From contig NC_059402.1 of the NCBI RefSeq assembly GCF_905220565.1, positions 682,001 through 746,000 of the forward strand: a DNA stretch of 64,000 nt, given 5' to 3'. Shown here piece after piece: positions 35,101 through 43,269 of the stretch. The position numbers and the translations under genes are program-made. Position 1 is the first letter of the stretch. Each line of letters starts with the position of its first letter. The notes beneath the pieces were generated by a model. That model was not told where the DNA came from. It made no database searches and worked only from the letters and a program-made list of their open reading frames with translations. This stretch comes from Melitaea cinxia (lineage: Eukaryota > Arthropoda > Insecta > Lepidoptera > Nymphalidae).

Positions 35101-38100
35101 TGAGCACCATCAGCCCTGCATAGAAGATATCTTTGATTTGGACCTCCTAGAACAAATGGTTGGTAAAAATATCTTTTTATTTACAATTTCTTATTTAAAT
35201 ATTTTCATTTTTACTTAACGTCATTTTAATTTTCAGTTGGAAAAGGTCGTGGGCTATGAGCAGAGACGTAGAATAAGGGCACAAATACGAGTAGCAAAAA
35301 AGAAAGTAGAGAAAAGTCAAGTCGATTCAAATACTTTCACAAAAACAAAGCACATTGTTAGTAAAATTACGAAAACAAGGTCACCTGAGCGCCCACATAA
35401 GTCGCCAGAACGTCAAAATAAAACTACTACTACGGCTACAATAACTACCAATATTACTACTACTCAAAAAGCTACATCTCCAGAACGTCATCCTAAGTCT
35501 ATGCCACAAAAATGCTTATCTCCTGAACGCGATGTTAAGTCACGTTTACATAGAACTTTGTCTTCAGAGCATGATGAGCTTAAAGAAGATAAACCTTTAT
35601 TTAATGGACATGTAAAAGACAATATTAAAGTACCTGAAAAACAAGTCAGATCGCGTACTCCTGAAAAATTAACACCAAAAGCACCAACTAAAACTAAGAG
35701 TCCAGTTCGTCCACACAGTCCAGATAAAAAATCGAGACCTCTTTCACCAAATAAAACACCCTCTACTAAACCAAAATCGAATCGTTTCAATGAATATGCT
35801 TCAGCTTATATGAAAAAAGTTGGACTCAAAGAATCTGATAAGACTGTAGACATCAAATCGAAAAAAATTCCTGTTGATGATGTGAAAACAAAGAAAATTG
35901 AAACACACCACACAATTGAAACTAAACTTTCGTCGTCTACTAAAAATACTGAACGTATATCTTCAAAGGACGCTATTGAAATTACTCAACAAAACGGAAA
36001 AAGGTCACCATCGCCATCAAAAGTTGACAGAGGTCATACTGTACATAGGAAGATTTCTACAGAACGTAACGTTCACACTCCTGAACGCACACATGTTAGT
36101 CCTGAACGCTCTAATCGAAACAATGAGCGACTTCAACACAGTCCTGAACGTGCTGTGTACAGTACTGAACCTACAAAGCACATACCTGAACGTACTAAGC
36201 AAAGTCCTGAACGTACTAAGCAAAGTCCTGAACGCGGTCAACGTAGTCCTGAGCGTACTAAACATGATTATGAACGACCGCAACACAGCCCTTCCCGCAA
36301 ACATGAAAGTCCCGAAAGAGTGCCTCATCTGGACTCAAGCAACCCAAAAACCAATAACTTAAAAACCCGATCGAGTAAGGAAACTATTATCAAAACAGTA
36401 TACGATATAGAAAAGAAAATTCCCGCAAAACAAAAGCAAGAGGAAAAACCGTCTTGGGTGACTAACAGGAACTTAAAGAAAATTACAACAGAGTCTCGTA
36501 CGTTCAGTTCTAAAAAAATAGAACCTGAAAAACCAAAATACCGTCAAGTGAGTCCATCGAAAGTAATATCAAAACCAATCGATGTTATAACATCCAGTTA
36601 CGGTCCAGGCCCTCTGGATACTGACGGTAAACCTCTGTTTGGTATAAAGGCTTTAAGAAAAGGGGCTTCAAATATCCAAGGTATGTACATTAATAATTGC
36701 TTGTATTATTAACATTATACGTTTTAATCACTCTACAAATATTTATACAGCTGTATAGCGACCTATTTAGATGTACATACATTACTCGTCTTTTGAAACT
36801 AATCCTGCCATCTTTACTAACATATTTTATCACAAATTACTTGTTAAAGAACTATTACTATCGAGTAATAAAGTTTATTAAAAATATGTAGACATTAATA
36901 ATAATTGCAAAGGATTTGTAACAAACTTAAAAGGTAGCACTTTAGTACGACACTTTTGTTACCGCGCAGCATAGATAACAATAATGGTTTATGTAAACGG
37001 ATGACTAACTATTATGTTGCTTCGACAGTGAAAGGTACTGTCATTCGTCAAGAGTTCCACTCGCGGAACGGTGGCGAGCCGGAGGGCACAGTCTCCGTCA
37101 CGGCGTATTCTACTGAACCTGAGGATTTGGAGAAGTTACTGCAGGCTCAAGGTGAAAAACCCTCAAGACTCCATGGTTTGGCCGCTATTACTACCACGAA
37201 AAAGTTCGGCGGTGATACCGGAACAACATTATATGAAGTTCACAACGTAAGCGCCTGTTTAAATTTAATAGTTATGACTTGAACTACAAATTTACGGTTT
37301 ATATCTTGTCAGGTATTGTTATTAGCTAATTCTCAAAACTGTCAAAATCATACCCATCATAATAATATGCAATCAATATTTTGTTTTGTATGTTTATAAA
37401 TAGATTTTTTGCAGTATAGCTGTAGATATTTGTATATTAATAAATCTCATATATAATATAAAAACATATTATATTCTTGTCGCTTTATTTTATTTCCACA
37501 GAAAGAAGAACGCGCAGCCCTCGATCAGTTCACGCATAGTGATCGTAGAGTCATTGAAAGTAGAATAACCAGTGGTAACAGCAGTTTGGACAGAAGGGAA
37601 CAGAAGTTCACACAGGAGAACAAGGTCATTGAAATCGACAATGAAGATAGGTTCGGTCAAGAGGAAAGGTCGGAACGAATTGTAGATGTTCAATCGGAAA
37701 CCACAGAAAGTGTAAATAAACATAGTAATAAAATGCAGAAGGAGAAGTTTGAGAGAAATGTAGAAATAGAGAAAAGAGGAAAGGAGAAGTTGGAGAGGAA
37801 AATGGAAGAACGGAAAACAGTCAGACAGAGTTCCGTAAAATCTCTAACTGAGAAATTCATTAAAAATGCAAGTAAGTATTTTGAACTATTTTTTAATCTT
37901 GTAAATAATTATAGAAAAAATAATAGTGTAAAAAATATGAAAATAAGTTCAAAAGTACCTAATATGAAGTCGGTCAAAAATCTTAGAAATAAAAATATAG
38001 AATAACGGCAACAATAATGCGCAAAAGACCGTTAAAATTGTAATTTACAAAATGAATAATAGATGACTTATGAGTCGTATTTGTTTTGTGACAATAAAAC

Positions 38101-41100
38101 TGAATATTAATATTCATGGAAAGTAAAAGTGATAGTTCCGTATTCGAACTCGTGACAAGACTGAATTTATTAATATTAGTAGCTGCCCGTACAAACTTCG
38201 TTCTGTCAAAAGTTAATAGAAATATAGTTTAAAAAAAATAGTATGAAAACCTTCCGCGGGCCTTATGGAACATACAAAAAAATTAATTAGCCGAATGGTC
38301 AGGCCATTCTCGAGTTATGCGCTTAGCAACATTCATTTTTATTATTTATATAGATTCATTCATTCATTCAGCTTAATGGCTTCCAATTTTATATAGATTT
38401 ACGTGATTTTATGATCTGTCACGATTGTCACTTTCATCATTTAATGTAGGTAGAACATAGAATTGTTATTGGTAATTTATTTTTATTGACTACTTTTGTT
38501 AATTTTCTTTTCAAAATAGTCTGTTTTGCCTGTATCCGTAAATATATTTATATAATTTCATCTTAAACCTTTACTATTCTTATTAATATAAAAAAAAATT
38601 GAAACCTTTATTTATGAGTGTTTTAAGATTACAAAAAAAAAAACAAATCGATACATAATTCTAATGATCGGTGAAGTCGCTAACACAACAAAATTATCGA
38701 AGTCGAAGTTTGTTCGTATTAAAATACTTTTCAGTCTGTTCTAAATAGATCTTCTTCTATCTTAACGCTAAAATATATATAAAAAAATCATTCATTGATA
38801 CAATTCAAAGGCGAGACTTCTAAATCGGAGCGCCACGTGTACCCGAAGGCCGGGCTCATCCTACGCACGACCACCATAAAGGATAGCGTCTCCAGTGATC
38901 CGTCAGCTCACGCTGGTGAGTTCACTATAGAACAAAACTTTTATTGAACACTCGCTTTCTGAGCACACGATTTTAGCAGTTTTCTTTTATACTGTTAAAA
39001 TATATCCTATAAAACATAGAAGAAAGTAGAATAATAGTATTTTCGTACCACTTGCTCAAAAAAGTTACATTCTATGCCACAAAAAGCGAACATAACAATA
39101 GTCATTTTTAATCTGTTAAAAACAGGGAAAGAAAATTGTACTGAATTTCATTCATCCTCTAGGGAGAGAATGTGATTTAAATTTGGAATACTTGCCGAAA
39201 TTTATACTGAACTACATCTGTGTTTACACCATAGAGTTTGTATATAAAGCATTATACATCTTTTTGAAAAAGGAATACGTATTTATTATGCAGTTATGAT
39301 TAATAAATAAAATTACGAAAACCGACGAGCCCGTATAAGCTTGATGCCTAGGAATTTGCCGCGTTTTTGTTTTCTTCAAATACATAAACGTTAAGTTTAT
39401 TTTAATTTATTTTTATAAATAAGTTAATGTTCTAAAAATACGTTACGATGTTAAATCAAAGCGACAGTGACAGTGAATTGTCGGATTCCATCAGTGCAAA
39501 TGCTGCCGCAATTATAAATAATTTGCTTCCAACAAAACCCAAGGAAAATTATTTAAAAACTTATGAAGAATTTTCAACGTGGAGAAGTGTGAAAGGCCTA
39601 TCAATTTCAGAATCAGTACTTCTTGTCTATTTTGATTATTTGGTGTTAATTTTTTCGCAAATGGTACGAAAAGTAGAGTATTTTCCTCGGTGATAAAGCT
39701 ATCTTAGTCTTGGGTGAACTTAAATCCCTCGCTACACTCAGGACTTGTCTTAAATCCCTCGCTTCGCTCGTGATTTTAGTTTTTAACACCCTCGCTACGT
39801 TCGTGAGTAAACCTCGAGTCATGCGTTACGCTCGCGATTTAAATCGTCACCCGCGACAGAAGACACTGCTTTATCCCCTTGGTTAATAATCTACTATTAT
39901 GAGTTAGTTGTTACGTCTGGAACTTAAAGTAGATATTCCAATATATGTATGCCTAATTACCCACCTATAGATTTGGTTCGAACAAGACACAAGATTAGCA
40001 AATAATATATGACGGATCATAGTTTGTAAATGAGATTTTCGAAGCGCAATGCGTAAAATATAAAAAAATTACATTAAAAACGTACAAAACAGAAAAGTTA
40101 TCATTTTGATTCACATTTAGTACTAATGTTTTAATGGCTGATTGTTTCATACATTGATGACAAATTTATGTGATTTATTTTGTCATTTGTGTGATTTCTG
40201 GGGTATTAATCTTTCTGGGGTAGGGCACAGCAGGAAACATCCTGCTCAAAATCTGGAGCAGACCGACTGGGGTAGTATTCGACCTTACAGAATATTGCAG
40301 CTAAATAATTCTGCTTTTAAACAATGTTGAGTTCCTGTGGTAAGTTAGGTGGTCAGAGCTCCTGAAGGAGATTAAGGGTAGGGTCGGCAATGCGCTTGTG
40401 CTGCTTCTGGTGTTACAGGCGTCTAAGATAAGGCGTAATAAACTACGGTAATCGCTTATTATTTGCCGCCTTTTTCGTATAACAAAAATCTTATTATTAT
40501 TATGTGATCAGGTGTAATGCGCGCAGACAGCGAACACAGCCTGGGATCTGACGAGGAAGTGACAACCACGACGACCACAGAGCAGGTCGGTGACGGTATG
40601 CGAACGACCACGACCACGACCACGAGATCTGGTCACACGCGCGGTCAGGAGCGCTCCTTCCTCGACAGCACCACGAAGGTCACCGGGGTTCAGGACATTC
40701 TCACGAGGATGAAAAATGCTGATATTGGTAAATACACACGACTGAAGTAAAACTTCTTTAGCAATAGGCCTGCACTGTATCTTAGATATACGAAACGGCT
40801 GTAAAAGAAAGAGAGAAAGAAAATGTGTGCTCATAGTTCTCTCTTGGTCCATTCGCCTCGCCCGATCACGCTTTTCATAACGCTCTCAATACGCATTTAC
40901 CATCTTACTCCCCAATCAAGCGTGAGTAAAGAAGTGTTACTTCAAAATTTAGAGAGTGAAGTGTGTAAAAGTAACGCTAAGCGACTGCTAACTTGTGTCA
41001 CTTGGCGAACTGCATAGCAATGACGTTTTACCGCGAAACGTCCCTTGTCAGAAAGAGATAGATTTATTTTTCCACACACAATTTTACGACCTATTGTATA

Positions 41101-42139
41101 TATGTCACATTTTGCTTTCTTCAAAAAGTGGGAGGTTAGTAAGAGATTTTGGTTATTTAAAATCTTTAATATGATTTACAATCAAATAATTCTCTTGTTT
41201 TAAGTAAACTTATGATTTCAGACTGAATTTGTAAAATATTTTCACTTTGGACTTAATACGTATACAAGTTAACGCATATATAATTGTATTGTCTCTTCCT
41301 TCCGAAGGGTAATGATCGAGTAATAAACACAAAAGACAAATTTAAATCCATAAAATCTCAGTAATACCAAGCTGGAGTCCGAACCCTATGTAGGTATGTA
41401 CATTGCCGGCAAGAAATTTATGGGATTTGTGGGATGGGATGGGGGGAAAGGTGGGGGGTGGGGGGGTAGTAAGTGTGTGTTTTTCTCCCCCCGGACAACT
41501 ATTTTCGTGTAAACCCCGTTGTTACAGAGATATCGTGGTTGAAGTTTTAAGGTTCAATTTTTAAATCGGAAAAAATTAACCTACCACCTTTGAGGTTAGA
41601 GTAACGCTTGGCTCCGGCTTAAAAAAAACACTCTAGGGGTAGGGTAGACCAAGACCACGTGGACAGTGGGGTGCTCCGATTCGGTTATGGGTATTTTTCG
41701 AATTTCTAAACGTGTTGACGCGACGCGTTATTTTGTTTAAAAGTGTCCATTTGTCAGTCGTTAGAGATCAGTTCGTATCGTATTTTAATCTTGCATTAAA
41801 GATCGTTTTTACGTAAATTTGTTCAAAAATAACGCGTGATAGTCGCAGAACGGAGCATGAGTACACTTACCGCAGCACCGGAATTAAGGTAGAGTCAGAA
41901 ATAACAAAAATTTAACCTCCCATAAAAAAAATCTGCCTGCAATGTACATAATAGCCCCGCATCCGTTGTAGTCTCTAGTCCTCTAACCTCTGAATCTCGT
42001 GTCAGTAATCGAGGAGGGTGACAGCAACGCAGACACAGAAGCCCGCGCGCTGCTCAACAAGTTCCTCGGCGCCACCGTGCTCATGGCCGGCATGCAGAGC
42101 TACGTCGCCGAGAAGCCTTCGGGAAAGGTCGTGATCAAG
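26145..42139 (+). CDS. Smoothelin-like protein gene, 5' and middle part (10 exons; continues past window)
   Basis: Ten exons join in constant phase into 3324 residues without a stop. Residues 9-48 carry a smoothelin-type motif (IRDEDVLRRMWQQTEDFSRK, then a KKEIRTHMYKLREERLRNLY-like basic helix). A second motif lies at about 2480-2520 (EDIFDLDLLEQM joined to LEKVVGYEQRRRIRAQIR). Between them is a Ser/Pro/Lys-rich, low-complexity region full of SPxK, SPDRK and SPER motifs, probably disordered and a substrate for proline-directed kinases. After motif 2 come conserved blocks: GPGPLDTDGKPLFGIKALRK, a GTVIRQEFHSR region, HVYPKAGLILRTTT, and ARALLNKFLGATVLMAGMQS. Family knowledge: smoothelins are actin-associated cytoskeletal proteins, and the insect CG34417-type proteins end in a calponin-homology domain. 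That domain is not in the window. Function in actin or muscle is inferred, not shown. Confidence 0.85.
26199..26846 (+). other. Intron 1
   Basis: GTGAGG donor and a TTATTTTCAG acceptor, 648 bp. No repeat is recognised inside. Confidence 0.75.
26847..26961 (+). CDS. Smoothelin-like exon 2 (first smoothelin motif)
   Basis: Encodes WQQTEDFSRKKEIRTHMYKL and then REERLRNLYSPEPGAEVK. This is the basic helical core of the smoothelin motif, equivalent to the YEERRRIR-type helix in family members. Phase in is 0 and phase out is 1. The donor is AAAG|GTCCTT, weak against the GTAAGT consensus. It is chosen because it keeps frame with exon 3. The open frame reads on for about 20 codons, so a downstream donor cannot be excluded. 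Confidence 0.75.
27100..27423 (+). mobile_element. Family B repeat in intron 2
   Basis: A near-complete plus-strand family B copy, from CAGTCCACTGCTGGACATAG to GCACCGTAGCCACACAGTAC. The 67- and 74-codon frames over it are repeat-derived. Confidence 0.7.
27731..27856 (+). CDS. Smoothelin-like exon 3
   Basis: After the acceptor CTTTCGACAG it encodes CEFSSTQGHVKSFADQSFQS and then MKSKEVRDAGSPPKEFTYRG, with donor CAAG|GTGCCT. It is 126 bp, phase 1 to phase 1, so skipping it would keep frame. No domain is recognised. It links the first smoothelin motif to the giant exon. Confidence 0.7.
27969..35158 (+). CDS. Smoothelin-like exon 4, giant 7.2 kb exon
   Basis: 7190 bp in one open frame (residues 99-2495). 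It starts DLKELSNAGWNVESENRTTD after TTTTCAG, and a first codon at 28001 (GTG) is internal, not a start. The composition is Ser/Pro/Lys/Thr/Asn-rich with dozens of SPSP, SPTK and SPDRK motifs. Notable blocks are a 62-residue tandem duplication (29345-29716), ETYEERCRKILGMIETD near residue 1345, PGYMRPT near 801 and PGYQRPT near 2419, and four LLSV..KV.KF repeats at 2014-2170. The last residues EDIFDLDLLEQM open the second smoothelin motif, which is completed by exon 5. The donor is ATG|GTTGGT. The minus-strand and +2-frame open frames here are shadows. Confidence 0.9.
29345..29716 (+). repeat. 186-bp in-frame tandem duplication within exon 4
   Basis: Units start at 29345 and 29531, each opening SPDxK..DNYRPRSSASPEK and followed by PSSSPDRKFRD. 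A third start (SPDRKIK) falls at 29717, exactly one 186-bp period on, before the repeat decays. 186 bp is 62 codons, so frame is kept. Confidence 0.85.
33711..34190 (+). repeat. Four-copy LLSV-x-x-KV-x-KF protein repeat in exon 4
   Basis: The copies read DDSLLSVNSKVSKF, DDCLLSVSEKVNKF, DDYTKLSVNDKAHLF and DDCLLSVSDKVNKF (residues about 2014, 2063, 2107 and 2152). Spacing is 44-49 residues, with acidic residues before and a TAE or KIED-like helix after. These are the only strongly hydrophobic, patterned segments in the long disordered region. Confidence 0.8.
35159..35236 (+). other. Intron 4 (78 bp), interrupting smoothelin motif 2
   Basis: GTTGGTAAAA donor and TTAATTTTCAG acceptor. Splicing joins LLEQM to LEKVVGYEQ and restores the family motif. 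Retention would add about 20 codons and a stop at 35218, truncating the protein inside the motif. Confidence 0.75.
35237..36680 (+). CDS. Smoothelin-like exon 5 (second motif and SPER repeats)
   Basis: Opens with LEKVVGYEQRRRIRAQIRVA, the basic helix of the second smoothelin motif. Ser/Pro/Lys-rich sequence follows, then a run of SPER heptads (about 36060-36320), and the conserved GPGPLDTDGKPLFGIKALRK block before the donor CAAG|GTATGT. Phase in is 0 and phase out is 1. A 154-codon frame in another register and a minus-strand frame are by-products of the heptad repeats. Confidence 0.9.
36060..36320 (+). repeat. 21-bp heptapeptide repeat (SPERTKQ-like)
   Basis: Successive SPERTKQ, SPERTKQ, SPERGQR, SPERTKH units, with degenerate neighbours on both sides (THVSPER, LQHSPER, TKHIPER). 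The best two units are nearly identical at DNA level (CGTACTAAGCAAAGTCCTGA), a recent slippage product. Confidence 0.85.
37029..37246 (+). CDS. Smoothelin-like exon 6
   Basis: After TTGCTTCGACAG it encodes VKGTVIRQEFHSRNGGEPEG, then a TVSVTAYSTEPEDLEKLL segment, and ends TGTTLYEVHN at donor AAC|GTAAGC. Phase in is 1 and phase out is 0. Unlike exons 4-5 this is a compact sequence without SP repeats, which suggests a folded, conserved segment typical of the insect smoothelin-like proteins. Confidence 0.85.
37502..37871 (+). CDS. Smoothelin-like exon 7 (charged coiled-coil-like segment)
   Basis: Acceptor TTTCCACAG. It encodes KEERAALDQFTHSDRRVIES, then a long Glu/Lys/Arg-rich stretch (EKRGKEKLERKMEERKTVRQ) likely to be helical, and ends with SVKSLTEKFIKNA at donor A|GTAAGT. 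Phase in is 0 and phase out is 1. The open frame past the donor (to 38005) is intron read-through and changes composition. Confidence 0.85.
37872..38810 (+). other. Intron 7
   Basis: 939 bp. About 38163-38350 (AGTAGCTGCCCGTACAAACT to ATTTATATAGAT) resembles a decayed Helitron-like element. The rest is AT-rich with A runs. Confidence 0.6.
38811..38915 (+). CDS. Smoothelin-like exon 8
   Basis: 105 bp encoding ETSKSERHVYPKAGLILRTT and TIKDSVSSDPSAHA. The acceptor AATTCAAAG has a poor pyrimidine tract, and the donor is CTG|GTGAGT. Phase is 1 to 1, so the exon can be skipped in frame. The conserved-looking HVYPKAGLILRT supports it despite the weak acceptor. Confidence 0.75.
39415..39890 (+). mobile_element. 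Transposon relic with N-terminal tyrosine-recombinase-like ORF
   Basis: An 81-codon frame (39448-39693) starts MLNQSDSDSELSDSISANAA and contains NLLPTKPKENYLKTYEEFSTW. This resembles, from memory, N termini of insect Crypton-like or phage-integrase-type recombinase ORFs (core-binding SAM-like region). It breaks off before any catalytic domain. A tail of diverged, partly palindromic CCTCGCT-CG-TCGTGA repeats (39725-39840) follows. It lies in intron 8 of the smoothelin-like gene. The assignment is tentative. Confidence 0.4.
40212..40480 (+). mobile_element. Family C retroposon just upstream of exon 9
   Basis: Has the GGGGTAGGGCACAGCAGGAA start and the CTTCTGGTGTTACAGGCGTC block, with a 14-bp insertion (AGATAAGGCGTAAT) before AACTACGGTAATCGC. 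It ends about 30 bp before the exon 9 acceptor, so it supplies much of the sequence where a branch point would lie. Confidence 0.65.
40512..40727 (+). CDS. Smoothelin-like exon 9 (Thr-rich)
   Basis: Encodes GVMRADSEHSLGSDEEVTTT, a poly-Thr run twice (TTTTTTEQ and RTTTTTTTRS), and then SFLDSTTKVTGVQDILTRMK. Acceptor TGTGATCAG, donor ATTG|GTAAAT, 216 bp, phase 1 to 1. The Thr runs come from ACC/ACG codon repeats. GVQDILTRMKNADI looks like the conserved part. Confidence 0.8.
40733..40950 (+). mobile_element. Family E MITE starting 6 bp into intron 9
   Basis: ACACGACTGAAGTAAAACTT begins at 40733, and the GTAAAT donor is at 40728. The element runs through CACTGTATCTTAGATATACG and ends GTAAAGAAGTGTTACTTCA. 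Only the donor hexamer separates it from exon 9. Confidence 0.65.
40951..41396 (+). other. Intron 9, unique part
   Basis: AT-rich sequence between two transposons. No further exon is seen. Confidence 0.55.
41397..41948. mobile_element. TA-flanked TIR MITE with G-rich tract
   Basis: The left end TGTACATTGCCGGCAAGA..TTTATGGGA and the right end, inverted, TGTACATTGCAGGCAGAT..TTTATGGGA form TIRs of about 30 bp. TA lies outside each end, suggesting a Tc1/mariner-type derivative of 552 bp. Inside the left end a run of at least six G-tracts (41424-41468) could form a G-quadruplex. The element ends 57 bp before exon 10. Confidence 0.65.
42006..42139 (+). CDS. Smoothelin-like exon 10 (last exon in window)
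   Basis: Acceptor TCTCGTGTCAG. It encodes VIEEGDSNADTEARALLNKF, then LGATVLMAGMQSYVAEKPSG and KVVIK, with donor AAG|GTCAGT. Phase in is 1 and phase out is 0. It is notably GC-rich compared with flanking introns. The hydrophobic LLNKFLGATVLMAGMQSYV helix is the most ordered-looking segment in the C-terminal part. The next exon should start in phase 0, and none was found to 64000. Confidence 0.85.
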
Positions 42140-42318
42140 GTCAGTAAATATTTCACATGACTTCACCCAGTGGAAGTAAAAACTTACGTAGCAACTCTGG
42201 AATAGTATATTTCATTACAAGTGTGGAAAGGCTGTCATTGCAAAGAGTTCCGACAAATGCACAAAGAAGAACAAGTTGCAATGACGGTTCCGCACGTGTA
42301 CTGAACGACTATTTTTAA

Positions 42319-42767
42319 TACAGTTGCGAAAAAATTAAGCAATTTAATAAAATAATAAAAACACAATAAACTCAACTAACTTAACCGAAATTTCTGAAAA
42401 TGGCGCCAACCGTAGAATATAAGCAGAGTTTTTTTTCTTCACCCATTCTGGTAGGCAAAGGGAACTATGCCCATACAGCCAAGTCTTCAGTAGAAGTTTT
42501 TTATTGATATGAAATGAAAATGAAATTTAATAAGATGAAATGAAATGAAACCTAACCAAACTCATTCAATCAAATCATTAAATCTGATATTGAAACAAAT
42601 TAGTAGCAGTAAAAACTTCATGGTTTTTATTTTTAATAGACATTATTTTGACAGTTAGGAAAGAGAACGCACGAGTTCGGGAAAGGTAAAAAAAAGCACG
42701 AGTATGTAATAGCCCACATCCCGAACGCTATACGTCCCTGCAATACGCCACTTTTTGAGCAACTGTA
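42319..42767. mobile_element. TTAA-flanked TIR MITE, piggyBac-like
   Basis: The ends are TACAGTTGC and GCAACTGTA, exact inverted repeats, each bordered by TTAA (42315-42318 and 42768-42771). TTAA duplication is the piggyBac hallmark. It is 449 bp and non-coding, about 180 bp downstream of exon 10. Confidence 0.7.
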
Positions 42768-43024
42768 TTAAAAATACACATACGTCTTTACAAACTTTGT
42801 TATAAAATCAAACCGTCTTCAATTATATTAGACAGTAACATTCTATACTTACACTGTCAAACATAATAATAAAATATCTGTATAAGGTCACCTTAATTCT
42901 AGCGGCTAGCACCTAGTACTTGAGCTTGAAATATACTCTACAATCTTATCTCATACCTACCAAATATATAATGATACCAAATATATTGATATAATTATTT
43001 ATCGTTGTGTCCATTTGTTATAAG

Positions 43025-43269
43025 TATTCTTTGACGGTTCGCAGGAAAGCGGACATAAGGTGCCAATCAAACCACCAATTGCAAATTCATGCGATGTTTC
43101 GATCCTTTATTGGACCATCATCAGGCATCTAAAGTCTTCTTCTTCAATATTTGTACGTATTTTAGATGCCTGATGATGGTCCAATAAAGGATCGAAACGT
43201 CGCATGAATTTGCAATTAGTGGTTTGATTGGCACCTTATGTCCACTTTCCTGCGAACCGTCAAAGAATA
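43025..43269. mobile_element. Foldback element, 109-bp arms, 97% matched
   Basis: Arm 1 (43025-43133) and arm 2 (43161-43269) are inverted copies around a 27-nt spacer, with only three mismatches by my alignment (AAAGCGG/AAAGTGG, CCACCAA/CCACTAA, GCGATGT/GCGACGT). RNA from this intron would form a long hairpin. No coding and no other copy in the window. Confidence 0.9.
43166..43205 (+). ncRNA. Hammerhead-ribozyme-like motif in foldback arm
   Basis: The order is ATGC, CTGATGA, T, GGTCC-AATAAA-GGATC, GAAAC, GTC, GCAT. This supplies the two conserved core strands (CTGATGA, GAAA), a stem II (GGTCC/GGATC with one G-U pair), a 4-bp stem I (ATGC/GCAT), and a GTC cleavage triplet. Departures are the extra T after CTGATGA and a stem III (ACGT) with no loop, which could form only between two molecules or a dimer. 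Activity is not demonstrated. Confidence 0.3.

Noticed and set aside
35898..36362. 154-codon plus-strand frame overlapping exon 5
   Set aside because: It is another register of the 21-bp SPER repeat. A 21-bp period keeps all three frames open, and its Val/Leu/Asn repeat reflects the same DNA. Exon 5's own frame joins its neighbours in phase.
43025..43269. Foldback as a microRNA precursor
   Set aside because: Arms of 109 bp with near-perfect pairing are much longer than miRNA hairpins. An siRNA-type or transposon origin fits better.
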